DNA of 64,000 bases. It comes from JACPDI01 sp035463475. Its GTDB lineage: Bacteria; Acidobacteriota; Vicinamibacteria; Vicinamibacterales; 2-12-FULL-66-21. The notes beneath the pieces were generated by a model, which was not told the DNA's origin, made no database searches, and saw only the letters and a program-made list of their open reading frames with translations. The stretch spans positions 62,001-126,000 of the forward strand of contig DATHTE010000051.1 of the NCBI GenBank assembly GCA_035463475.1, read 5' to 3'. Below, one piece after another: positions 48,660 to 56,330 of the stretch. Numbering within the stretch: position 1 is the first letter of the stretch; the number at the start of each line of letters is the position of its first letter. Made by a program: the position numbers and the translations under genes.

Positions 48660-49781
48660 TTACCGGAACCACTCCGCGACGGGCGCGGCAACGGGGGCCG
48701 CTCCCGAGAGTTCCCGATACAGGCTGACCCACGCAGGCCGCACGCGCCGCCAGGTGCAGCTCTCCGCGAAGGCGCGCCCGTTTGCGACCGTGCTCGCCGC
48801 GAGATCGGGGGAGTCGAGGAGCCGGAGCACGGCGGTTGCGACGGCGGCCGCGTCGCCGCGCGGGGCGAGCAGACCTTCGCGGCCATCCTGCAGAATGTAG
48901 GGAACGCCCCCTGCATCGGTCGAGACGACGGCCAAGCCGCTCGCGTATGCCTCGAGCACCGATGCGGGCATGTTGTCGATGTCCGGCGTCTGCACGTAGA
49001 TGTCCGCCGCGTCGTAGTAGCGCCAGATCTCGTCCGGCGGGACGCGGCCGGCGAAGGTGACCTGCCGCAGCCCCAGCTCGCGCGCCAGCCGTTCGAGCGG
49101 CGCCCGTTCGCCGCCGTCGCCGACGAGCGTCAGCGTCGCGTCCGGGAAGCGGTCCTGGATGGCGCGGAACGCCCGGAGCGTGCACGCCACGTTGTAGAGC
49201 GCCTCGAAGTTTCGCGTGGACAGAAGCCTGGGGCGCAACGGATTGCGAACGCGGAAGCGGAACCGCTCCAGATCGACGACGTTCGAAATGACGCTCGCCT
49301 GCAGCCCGAACGACGCGAACACGTCGCGAAGGAACGTGGACGGGACGATGTTCCGGTCCACGCGGGCGAGCGCCGCTCGCGCGATCCGCGATCGCCGCAG
49401 GTGATCCGGCGCTTCGCCGCTGCGGTAGTTCAGGACCACGGGCTTGCCGAGCGCGCGCGCCACGATGATGGCCGGCAGCGGCGCGAGGAGAAACGAGAAG
49501 TAGCTCGCTGAAAAGACGTGCACCACGTCCGCGCGGCGCAGCTCGCGCACGAGGAGCGGCCAGTAGGTCAGCTGTGTGACAATCGTCCTGAGGTACTTCA
49601 CCCGCACGCCGGCGCGCAGCGGGCCGGACGGGAGCGGGTTGACCGGGACGAGCCACGCCGCGACCGCGGGGTCTTCACGCCAGGCGCCGACCAAGCGGTC
49701 CGCCTGAACGGCCTGGCCTCCCAGGATGCCGAGCGACGGCGCGACGACAGCGACTTTGATCCGCGGCAAGGGCTCCAGCAC
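48660..49781 (-). CDS. glycosyltransferase family 4, first gene of the leftward operon
   Basis: A GT4 enzyme of about 373 residues. N-terminal VAVVAPSLGILGGQAVQADRL, acceptor region VLNYRSGEAPDHL and NIVPSTFLRDVFASFG, donor site LTLVGDGGERAPLERL and YVQTPDIDNMPASVLEAYAS. The start is uncertain: an ATG at 49907 gives an unlikely hydrophilic extension, so I chose the GTG at 49779-49781, ten residues before the first strand. It leads the operon GT4-heparinase-asnB-GT4-asnB-asnB-GT4-algD. Confidence 0.88.
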   Translation of the reverse strand: MLEPLPRIKVAVVAPSLGILGGQAVQADRLVGAWREDPAVAAWLVPVNPLPSGPLRAGVRVKYLRTIVTQLTYWPLLVRELRRADVVHVFSASYFSFLLAPLPAIIVARALGKPVVLNYRSGEAPDHLRRSRIARAALARVDRNIVPSTFLRDVFASFGLQASVISNVVDLERFRFRVRNPLRPRLLSTRNFEALYNVACTLRAFRAIQDRFPDATLTLVGDGGERAPLERLARELGLRQVTFAGRVPPDEIWRYYDAADIYVQTPDIDNMPASVLEAYASGLAVVSTDAGGVPYILQDGREGLLAPRGDAAAVATAVLRLLDSPDLAASTVANGRAFAESCTWRRVRPAWVSLYRELSGAAPVAAPVAEWFR

Positions 49782-50070
49782 GTCCAAATCTGCGGACCTG
49801 AAGTGCAAAGCACACGCCCCCGCGGCTGTGTCAGGTGTTGATGCACTTGGTACTCTTGGTTGCCGCCGGTCCCCACGCAGCGGCCGGGCGTCTGTCCGCG
49901 AAGCCAACTCGACAGTAAGAAGTACATCCCCTGTAAAATCAAGTGTTTTGCCGCATGTGTGTAAGATTTACAAACGGCAGAGTTGTCTGAAGGGACAACA
50001 CCTGATCCATTCGGGACTATAGGGCCGTAACAACGCCAAAAACCTCAGGTAAATCGCGCGTTTCCACTGT
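49782..50070. other. AT-richer intergenic region between divergent operons
   Basis: No gene is supported here. Composition drops in GC from about 49915 to 50060, as expected for a control region, with runs such as TGTAAAATCAAGTG and GTAAGATTTACAAACG. I see no clear sigma-70 pair for the leftward operon. An upstream in-frame extension of the GT4 gene reaches 49907 but lacks coding character. Confidence 0.5.
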
Positions 50071-50086
50071 TGGCCACGTCCTTGCC
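50071..50086 (+). promoter_or_regulatory. sigma-54-type promoter
   Basis: TGGCCACGTCCTTGCC has GG at 50072-50073 and GC at 50084-50085 with the invariant ten-base gap and a TTGC -12 core, as in the sigma-54 consensus TGGCAC-N5-TTGC. Transcription would begin near 50096, at the foot of a hairpin, and read the two DNRLRE-nuclease genes. An enhancer-binding activator would be needed and is not in the window. Confidence 0.5.
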
Positions 50087-50099
50087 CATCGGGCGGGCG

Positions 50100-50192
50100 A
50101 CCCGGCCGTAAGGGTTGGTTCCACTTCAGCCTCGGCCGGGTGTTTTCCCAGACAAACAAAAACTAACGGGCCGCCAGTGATCAGGGCGGCTT
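50100..50192 (+). other. structured 5' leader with two hairpins
   Basis: ACCCGGCCG (50100-50108) pairs with CGGCCGGGT (50133-50141), followed by GTTTTCCC. A second stem, GCCGCC with GGCGGC, lies between about 50172 and 50192, just before the GGAGG site of the DNRLRE-nuclease gene. If the sigma-54 promoter is used, the first hairpin sits at the very 5' end of the transcript. It could stabilise or attenuate the message. I do not recognise a known riboswitch. Confidence 0.4.
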
Positions 50193-50211
50193 CGGCTTCA
50201 ACGGAGGTGTG

Positions 50212-51657
50212 ATGCACGGGGGACTGTGCTTCGACGAGGTTGGTGTGCGGCGGACGATCCTGGCCGTCGCCCTGGCAACGATCAGCCTGCTCCCGGCGGA
50301 GGCAGCCGCCCAGAAGACGATCACGCTGAGCGCGGACGACGCGACGCTGCGCGGCGGCAGTTACGCCAACACGAATTACGGCAATGGTGTGCTGGCGACA
50401 CGGCGCTCGGACGACGCCTCGTACGAGCGGCGCGCCCTGCTGAAGTTCGACACCCACAACACCATCCCCGCGGGGAGCCCGATTTCCTCTGCGAGACTGG
50501 TCCTCACAGTCGCCGGCGGCAACGCCGATTCACGCCGCATCGGCGCGTACTGCGTCACGAAATCCTTCAACGAATGGGAGACGACCTGGCGCAAGCGCAA
50601 AGGGAGCTACTACTGGTCCACCCCGGGCGCAGACACCGCGCATTACCACGCGACCGAGAGCGTCAACAACACGCCGGGGCAGAAAGTCGAGTGGGACGTC
50701 ACCAGCCAGGTGCAGGAGGTCGTCAAGGGGGTCTTCGGCTCCCGCTACGTGCGCGTGGTGCTGGTAGACCTTGACGGCGCGGCCCGATCTTCCTACAAAG
50801 AGTATTACTCCTCTGAATCAAGCGATTCGTCGGTGCGGCCCCGGCTGGTCGTCACCTACGGCAGCAGCTCGACGTCGACGACGTCCGCCCCGACGACGAG
50901 CAGCTCCGGCACGCGCCTGAAGGTGCTCGAGTACAACACGCACCACGGCGTGGGGACCGACGGGAAGTACGACATCAACCGGATCGCCAGCTTCATTGCG
51001 AAGCACAACCCTGACGTCGCAGCGATCATCGAGGCTGAGAAATACACGGGTTGGGGCAACGAGGATCAGCCGCGGCGCTACCGCGACCTGCTCCAGGCGA
51101 AGACCGGTCGCACCTGGTACTACGTCTTCGCGCAGGAATATGGCGACTGGAGCTCGAACGGCAAGGGCAATCTGCTGCTGTCGCGGTACCCGTTCGTGAT
51201 GACCGACCGGCACGCGCTCAGCTGGGACCGCACGATCGCCACCGCGGCGATCAACGTGAACGGGCGCAACATCTCGATCCTGGTGACGCACCTGGACCCC
51301 GACTACCCGAGTCGGCGGTACACGCAGGCGCAGCAGGTCAAGACGTACGCGTCGGGAATCGCGGAAAACCGGATTATCACGGGTGATTGGAACGCCTGGC
51401 CGGACCAGTCCTCGGTCACGACAATGGCAGGCACGTACCGCGACGCGTGGGTGGAGGCGCAGAAGATCGGGACCGCCACGTACTACTCGTCGTATTCGGC
51501 CGGCCAGACAAAGAAGGGGCGCATCGACTACATCTTCTACTCGAGGGGCGCGAGCCACCTGAAGATTGTGAAGATGCAGCTCCTCGACTCGCGCGACTCG
51601 AGTGGCGTGATGCCGTCGGATCACCGGCCCATCATGGCCACGTTCGAGGTGCGCTGA
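50212..51657 (+). CDS. secreted DNRLRE-domain endonuclease/exonuclease/phosphatase family protein
   Basis: A 481-residue exported protein. Signal peptide (RRTILAVALATISLLPAEAAAQ); DNRLRE-type domain (about 25-210: ATLRGGSYANTNYGNG, RALLKFDTHNTIPAGSPISS, VEWDVTSQVQEVVKG); Ser/Thr-rich linker; DNase-I-like catalytic domain (about 235-480). The catalytic set is complete: VLEYNTHHGVG, IIEAEKY (Glu), THLDPDYPSRR, ITGDWNAWPD (GDxN) and PSDHRPIMATF (SDH). It should hydrolyse phosphodiesters, nucleic acid or phospho-lipid head groups, outside the cell. The ATG at 50212 follows GGAGG; a GTG at 50209 is the alternative. The next gene is a close tandem copy. Confidence 0.9.
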   Translation: MHGGLCFDEVGVRRTILAVALATISLLPAEAAAQKTITLSADDATLRGGSYANTNYGNGVLATRRSDDASYERRALLKFDTHNTIPAGSPISSARLVLTVAGGNADSRRIGAYCVTKSFNEWETTWRKRKGSYYWSTPGADTAHYHATESVNNTPGQKVEWDVTSQVQEVVKGVFGSRYVRVVLVDLDGAARSSYKEYYSSESSDSSVRPRLVVTYGSSSTSTTSAPTTSSSGTRLKVLEYNTHHGVGTDGKYDINRIASFIAKHNPDVAAIIEAEKYTGWGNEDQPRRYRDLLQAKTGRTWYYVFAQEYGDWSSNGKGNLLLSRYPFVMTDRHALSWDRTIATAAINVNGRNISILVTHLDPDYPSRRYTQAQQVKTYASGIAENRIITGDWNAWPDQSSVTTMAGTYRDAWVEAQKIGTATYYSSYSAGQTKKGRIDYIFYSRGASHLKIVKMQLLDSRDSSGVMPSDHRPIMATFEVR

Positions 51658-51683
51658 ATCCAGAGGAACGACGGACTCATACC

Positions 51684-53114
51684 ATGGACTACCTGACGAA
51701 CACGGGCGCGCTCCGCCTCCGGACCCTCCTGCTGACGCTCGCCGGCGCCCTCGCGCTGGCGCTGCCGGCCGGCGCTCAGACGATCACGCTCACCGACGCG
51801 TCCGACACGACGCTGCGGGGCGGGAGCTACGCGAATACGAACTTCGGCCGTGACACCGTCCTGACGACGCGGGACGGCAGCACCGACCTGACGTACGAAC
51901 GCCGGATCCTGCTGAAGTTCGATACGCATAACACGATTGCCGCGAGCTCGCCGGTCGCGTCCGCCACGCTGACCCTCACCGTCAAGGGAGGCAACTCCCT
52001 GCCGCGCACGCTCGACGCGTTCCGGATTACCCAGCCGTACACCGACACTGAGGCGAACTGGAACATCCGCCGCGTCGGGCTGTCCTGGTCCACCGCGGGC
52101 GGCGCCATCGCGGAGAAGGTCGGGTCCGCCCCGGTCACCAACGTCGCCGGCTCGAAGGTCACCTTCGACGTGACCTCGATGGTCCGGAACATCGTGAACG
52201 GCACGTACGGCAGCTCACGCTACGCGCGGTTCCTGATCCAGGACAACGGCGGATCGACCAAGGACTCGTACAAGGAGTACTACTCCGAGGAGGCCGGCAA
52301 CGGCCCGGTCCTGAAGGTCGTGCTCGGCTCGACCTCGACGACGAACCCCGCGCCGGCGCCGACCGGCACGCGGCTCAAGGTGCTCGAGTACAACATCCAT
52401 CACGGCGTGGGGACCGACGGCGTGTACGACATCAACCGCATCGCCACGCTCATCGCGAACCAGAGCCCGGACGTGGTCGCGATCATCGAGGCGGAGAAGT
52501 ACACGAGCTGGGGCAACGAGGACCAGCCGCGGCGGTTCCGCGATCTGCTGCAGTCGAAGACAGGGCAGACGTGGTACTACCACTTTGCGCAGGAGTTCGG
52601 CGCCTGGGATTCGAACGGCAAGGGGAACCTGCTGCTGTCGCGCTATCCCTTCGTCTCCACCGATCGCCACCTCCTGAGCTGGGATCGCACCATCGCGACC
52701 GGCGCGATCACGGTGAACGGACGCAACGTGTCGATCCTCGTGACCCACCTGGATCCGGATTACCCGTCACGGCGCTACACGCAGGCCAACCAGGTGAAGA
52801 CGTACGCGAGCGGAATCGCCGAGAACCGCATCATCACCGGCGACTGGAACGCGTGGCCGGACCAGAGTTCGGTGACGACGATGTCTGGGAGCTATTACGA
52901 CGCGTGGGTGGAGGCGGAAAAGATCGGCGCCGCCACGTATTACTCGTCCTACTCGGCCGGTCAGACGAAGAAGGGACGCATCGACTACTTCTTCTACTCG
53001 AAGGGCGCGAGCAATCTGAAGATTGTGAAGATGCAGCTGATCGACTCGCGTGACGCGAACGGCGTCATGCCGTCCGATCACCGGCCGATCATGGTTACGT
53101 TCGAGGTGCGCTGA
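51684..53114 (+). CDS. secreted DNRLRE-domain endonuclease/exonuclease/phosphatase family protein, tandem copy
   Basis: A 476-residue paralogue of the preceding gene with the same order: signal peptide (LLLTLAGALALALPAGAQ), DNRLRE-type domain (TTLRGGSYANTNFGRD, ILLKFDTHNTIAASSP, VTFDVTSMVRNIVNG), short Thr/Pro linker, then the catalytic domain (VLEYNIHHGVG, IIEAEKY, THLDPDYPSRR, ITGDWNAWPD, PSDHRPIM). The catalytic halves are nearly identical while the N-terminal domains have diverged, which suggests different surface or polymer anchors. It starts 26 bases after the first copy, and a strong terminator follows 95 bases after the stop. Confidence 0.9.
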   Translation: MDYLTNTGALRLRTLLLTLAGALALALPAGAQTITLTDASDTTLRGGSYANTNFGRDTVLTTRDGSTDLTYERRILLKFDTHNTIAASSPVASATLTLTVKGGNSLPRTLDAFRITQPYTDTEANWNIRRVGLSWSTAGGAIAEKVGSAPVTNVAGSKVTFDVTSMVRNIVNGTYGSSRYARFLIQDNGGSTKDSYKEYYSEEAGNGPVLKVVLGSTSTTNPAPAPTGTRLKVLEYNIHHGVGTDGVYDINRIATLIANQSPDVVAIIEAEKYTSWGNEDQPRRFRDLLQSKTGQTWYYHFAQEFGAWDSNGKGNLLLSRYPFVSTDRHLLSWDRTIATGAITVNGRNVSILVTHLDPDYPSRRYTQANQVKTYASGIAENRIITGDWNAWPDQSSVTTMSGSYYDAWVEAEKIGAATYYSSYSAGQTKKGRIDYFFYSKGASNLKIVKMQLIDSRDANGVMPSDHRPIMVTFEVR

Positions 53115-53208
53115 GCGCATCGAACCGGCGGAAAACGGCCGCCTGACGCGTCGGAAGGTTAGAAGCTGGGGAGCCTGCTGACCACCGGTGCGTCGGACGG
53201 TTCGTCCG

Positions 53209-53238
53209 AGGGGCGGCGCAATGCCGCCCCTTTCTTTG
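53209..53238 (+). terminator. rho-independent terminator after the tandem nuclease genes
   Basis: AGGGGCGGC (53209-53217) pairs perfectly with GCCGCCCCT (53223-53231) around a five-base loop, followed by TTCTTTG. It ends the DNRLRE-nuclease transcript. Confidence 0.85.
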
Positions 53239-53318
53239 CCTCACCAGGCGTTCCTCTCCTTGGTCCCGATTTGCGGAGCTGGTCGAGCCGCTGGCTGTCG
53301 TCAGCTGAGTCACCCCGC

Positions 53319-54023
53319 GTTACAGACACCTTCGACGGCACAACGATCGATTCGAAGTGGAACACCACGGATATCTGGAGCGGCACCGACGATGCGACGC
53401 TGGCGATCGCGGAGACCGGCGGATCGCTGCAAATCGGACCGCTCAAGACGAATGCGACGAGCTCCTACCGCGGCGCTGCGTTCAATGGCACCAGGAACTT
53501 CAACGGAACGTCGATGTCGGCAGAGCTCGTGACGCCGCCGCCCTCGACTGACGCGAACGCGTTCGCGATGTTCGCCGTCGGCATCGACCAGGACCAGTAC
53601 TATCGCTTCGTCGTCAGCGCGGGGAAGATCTGGACCGAACGCCGCCTGCAGACTGTAGACAAGTTCCCCACGCCCCAGCAGCCGTATGCGCCGAGCGCAC
53701 ATCGGTACCTGCGAATCAGACATGACGAGGGACTCGCGCTATTCGAGACGGCGCCTGAGGTCAACGGGGCGCCGGCTCCGTCACGTTCAGTCCCGGCCAG
53801 CACGCGTTCATCAGGATCGGCCACGACGGAAGCGACATTCGGTTCCACGCAGCGCCTGCCTCTGGCGATCAGCCCGGCGGCTGGTCTCCTCTCGGATCGC
53901 CCGTGGCCGCCGAGTTCTCGTTGACCTCGGTCAAATTCGAGTTGAAGGCGGGCACCGATCGCGCTGAAGCAACGCCCCCCGGAACCGTGGCCTTCGACAA
54001 CTTCCGGGCAGCCAGACAGCGTG
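53319..54023 (+). pseudogene. laminin-G/concanavalin-like domain protein, truncated and frameshifted
   Basis: The first frame begins inside a domain (VTDTFDGTTIDSKWNTTDIW, LQIGPLKTNATSSYRG, YYRFVVSAGKIWTERRL, HRYLRIRHDEGLALFETAPE) with no signal peptide or good start. Near 53770 the coding signal moves to another frame, which reads SVTFSPGQHAFIRIGHDGSD, then SLTSVKFELKAGTDRAEA and PGTVAFDNFRAA. The HRYLRIRHDE/HAFIRIGHDG pair suggests two repeats joined by a deletion. These beta-sandwich domains bind glycans. The gene appears decayed. A terminator at 54027-54060 still marks its old end. Confidence 0.55.
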
Positions 54024-54026
54024 ACC

Positions 54027-54060
54027 CCAGGGTCCGCCAACGGGCGGGCCCTGGTTCTTT
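54027..54060 (+). terminator. rho-independent terminator after the decayed gene
   Basis: CCAGGGTCCGCC (54027-54038) pairs with GGCGGGCCCTGG (54043-54054) with one mismatch around a four-base loop, followed by TTCTTT. It lies four bases beyond the decayed laminin-G-like frame. Confidence 0.7.
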
Positions 54061-54113
54061 GGCCATTATCGCCGCGGGTTCCGATGACTTCCCGGGGTCT
54101 CGCGTCCGCGGGC

Positions 54114-55163
54114 TCAGGCCGCCTTCACGTGCGAGCCGGCAACCAGCGACACGTCTCGATCCGGAGGGACGCGGCGTCGCGATCCCGCAACGTACCCGGC
54201 AAAGTACGCCAGCATCATCTCGTGCCGTGCACGCGCAATCGGATCTCGACGCACCGTCGCCGCGAGATAGCGCGCAACATCGCGCGCCGCGTCTCCCCAC
54301 ATGAACCTCGGCACGCCCGCCAGCCGCCTGACCGCAGCGAGATCGATCCCCAATTCGGTGACCGGCCGGATCCGATCGAGTGCCGCGCGGGAGACCCCCT
54401 TCCCGTACCACCAGCGCCGGAAGTACGACTTGGTAAGCCGCTGTGCCGGCACGTGATGATCCAGTCCCATCGCCGGCACGTAGAGGCCGCGCGCACCCGC
54501 TGCGCGCGCCCGGCTGAGGAGCTCCGGCACTTCCTGTCCCAGGATCTTCTTTCCAGACGTCCGGCCAAGGTCCGCCCGAAACAGGCCGATCCGGTCGAAC
54601 AGACTGCGCCTGGCCGCCATGTTGGCGCCCAGCGGCACCTTGCGCCGTTCCTCGTAGATGAACGGCTCGGGGCCATGGTCCTGGATCGCGATCGTGCCCC
54701 AGAGGTCGCCGCGGGCGGCGTCGAGCCACGCGGGCCGCGGACTCTCCCACAGCGGCCGCACCGGACCGCCGGTGTACTCGATGTCGCCGCGTTCGAGGAG
54801 CGGCCGGCACGCCGCGTCGAGCCACCCTGGCGGAACGATGACGTCATCATCCGTGAACGCGATGACGGGCGCGGAGGTCGCGGCGATGCCCGCGTTGAGC
54901 GCGCTCGATCGTCCCTGCGCGCGCTCGAACAGGTAGTACAGAGGGACAGGGAAGTGGGCGATCCGCTCGCGTACCACCCGCGCGGTGTCGTCCGAGGAGT
55001 TGTTATCGATCACGACGGCTTGCCAGCGCAGGCTGGAGCTGGTGCGCGCCAGCGCATCGAGCGTGCGCCCCAGGAGCGCGGCGCGGTTGTACGTCGCGAT
55101 CAGCACGACGGCTTCGGCACCCGCGTCGAGCGGAGTCGCGGGCGCCGTGTCGGGCGTGTCCAT
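54114..55163 (-). CDS. glycosyltransferase family 2
   Basis: A 349-residue GT2 enzyme (GT-A fold). VVLIATYNRAALLGRTLDAL at the N-terminus, VIDNNSSDDTARVV, the DXD-type metal site in VIAFTDDDVIVPPGWLD and an acidic catalytic region ILGQEVPELLSRARAAG. The C-terminal part (RLTKSYFRRWWYGKGVSRA) matches the other GT2 enzyme at 59100-60113, so the two are paralogues. It is the last gene of this leftward block, three bases after the CDP-glycerol-phosphotransferase-like gene. Confidence 0.93.
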   Translation of the reverse strand: MDTPDTAPATPLDAGAEAVVLIATYNRAALLGRTLDALARTSSSLRWQAVVIDNNSSDDTARVVRERIAHFPVPLYYLFERAQGRSSALNAGIAATSAPVIAFTDDDVIVPPGWLDAACRPLLERGDIEYTGGPVRPLWESPRPAWLDAARGDLWGTIAIQDHGPEPFIYEERRKVPLGANMAARRSLFDRIGLFRADLGRTSGKKILGQEVPELLSRARAAGARGLYVPAMGLDHHVPAQRLTKSYFRRWWYGKGVSRAALDRIRPVTELGIDLAAVRRLAGVPRFMWGDAARDVARYLAATVRRDPIARARHEMMLAYFAGYVAGSRRRVPPDRDVSLVAGSHVKAA

Positions 55164-55166
55164 ACC

Positions 55167-56330
55167 TTATGCGGCCTCCGTGGCGGTCCGAATCGCGGCG
55201 CCCACCGCGGGGGCCTCGAGTAAGGCGCGGACGACGCGCAGGGCGCGCGCCGTGGCGCCGCCCGGCCGGTAGAACATCAGCCGCGCCACCTCGCACCGCT
55301 CGGTCGAGCGCCGGCGCGGGTCGGCCAGCGCCGATCGCGCCGCAGCCACCAGCGCCGCCGGCTTCGCGACGACGTCAGCCGTCCGGCGCAGGAGCGCAAT
55401 CTTGTCGGGGTTGATCCGCGCCGCGGCAGCCAGCTCCGGCGCGTCGAACACGAGGAGCGGGCGATCCAGCACGAGGAACTCGAACCCAATCGAGCTGTGA
55501 TCGGTGACCATCAGGTCTGCCGCAGCCAGGAGCGGCGACGCGTCGTCGCATTCCGCGAAGACGAAACGCGGCTGACGCAGCGCGGCAAACCGGCGTCGCC
55601 AGTCGATGCCGCCGGTGTAGCGGCTGTCGGTGTCCAGCGAACGATCGTGCAGCTTCACGATGACGTTGAACCCGGCACCGAGGAGCGTGGTCACGATTGC
55701 CTCGCCGGCCAGATGCAGCGACGAGGCCGTGGAGTAGGTCGGCGCGTACAGGACGACCGGTCTGGAGGGGTCGAGACCGAGCGCCCGGCGTTCCGCGGCG
55801 CCGCTGTATTGTCCGGAGACGAGTGCGTCCAGCTTCGGATATCCCACGAGCGCCGCCTGCTCCGGACCGATGATGCCGGCCGCGACATACCGGCGCATCC
55901 GATCTTCGTTCACGAAGGCGATGCGGTCGTACGTCTCGAAGCCGATCGGCAGGCCCGCCGGGTTATCGAGGTCGTACTTGCCCGCCACGCCGTGAAAAAA
56001 GTTCAGCCGCCGGGCGCATCGAGGCAGCCAGGGTGCGCCCCAGGGGTCTGCGTTCACGTACAAATCCCAGCGCTGTCGCAGGGCTGCCTGGCGCGGAACC
56101 AGCCGCGCCGCCCAGCCCTCGCGCTGGAGCAGGACGCGGACGTCGTCGCGCTCCTGCTCGACCATGATCTTCCCGTCCGTCTCGCCCTCGCCGTCGATTG
56201 CCCGGATGATCGGCCGGAGGATTGCCGCGTTGACGGGCGTGCGGACGTCGAACAGCACGCGTCGGGGCCCGACAAGCCGGCCGACGGTGTGGTCGATCCA
56301 CTTCAACGATCGCTTCAGCGCCGCCGTCAC
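55167..56330 (-). CDS. CDP-glycerol glycerophosphotransferase-like protein (TagB/TagF family)
   Basis: A 387-residue protein of the glycerophosphotransferase family that builds teichoic-acid-like polymers. FFHGVAGKYDLDNPAGLPIG, VLYAPTYSTASSLHLAG, NVIVKLHDRSLD and LMVTDHSSIGFEFLVLDRPL carry the conserved histidines and acidic residues. The GTG start overlaps the PLD-module gene stop by one base (TAGTG). Such enzymes occur in Gram-negative capsule and exopolysaccharide clusters, where they add glycerol-phosphate or related groups. A second copy is at 61072-62262. Confidence 0.85.
   Translation of the reverse strand: MTAALKRSLKWIDHTVGRLVGPRRVLFDVRTPVNAAILRPIIRAIDGEGETDGKIMVEQERDDVRVLLQREGWAARLVPRQAALRQRWDLYVNADPWGAPWLPRCARRLNFFHGVAGKYDLDNPAGLPIGFETYDRIAFVNEDRMRRYVAAGIIGPEQAALVGYPKLDALVSGQYSGAAERRALGLDPSRPVVLYAPTYSTASSLHLAGEAIVTTLLGAGFNVIVKLHDRSLDTDSRYTGGIDWRRRFAALRQPRFVFAECDDASPLLAAADLMVTDHSSIGFEFLVLDRPLLVFDAPELAAAARINPDKIALLRRTADVVAKPAALVAAARSALADPRRRSTERCEVARLMFYRPGGATARALRVVRALLEAPAVGAAIRTATEAA

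Noticed and set aside
46495..49656. A 1053-residue fusion including the heparinase-like protein
   Set aside because: The first 330 residues are a shadow of the GT4 gene in another frame, with Arg/Ala-rich composition and no motifs.
49598..49942. Short gene upstream of the GT4 operon
   Set aside because: The frame overlaps the GT4 N-terminus out of phase, lacks a ribosome-binding site and has no domain-like composition.
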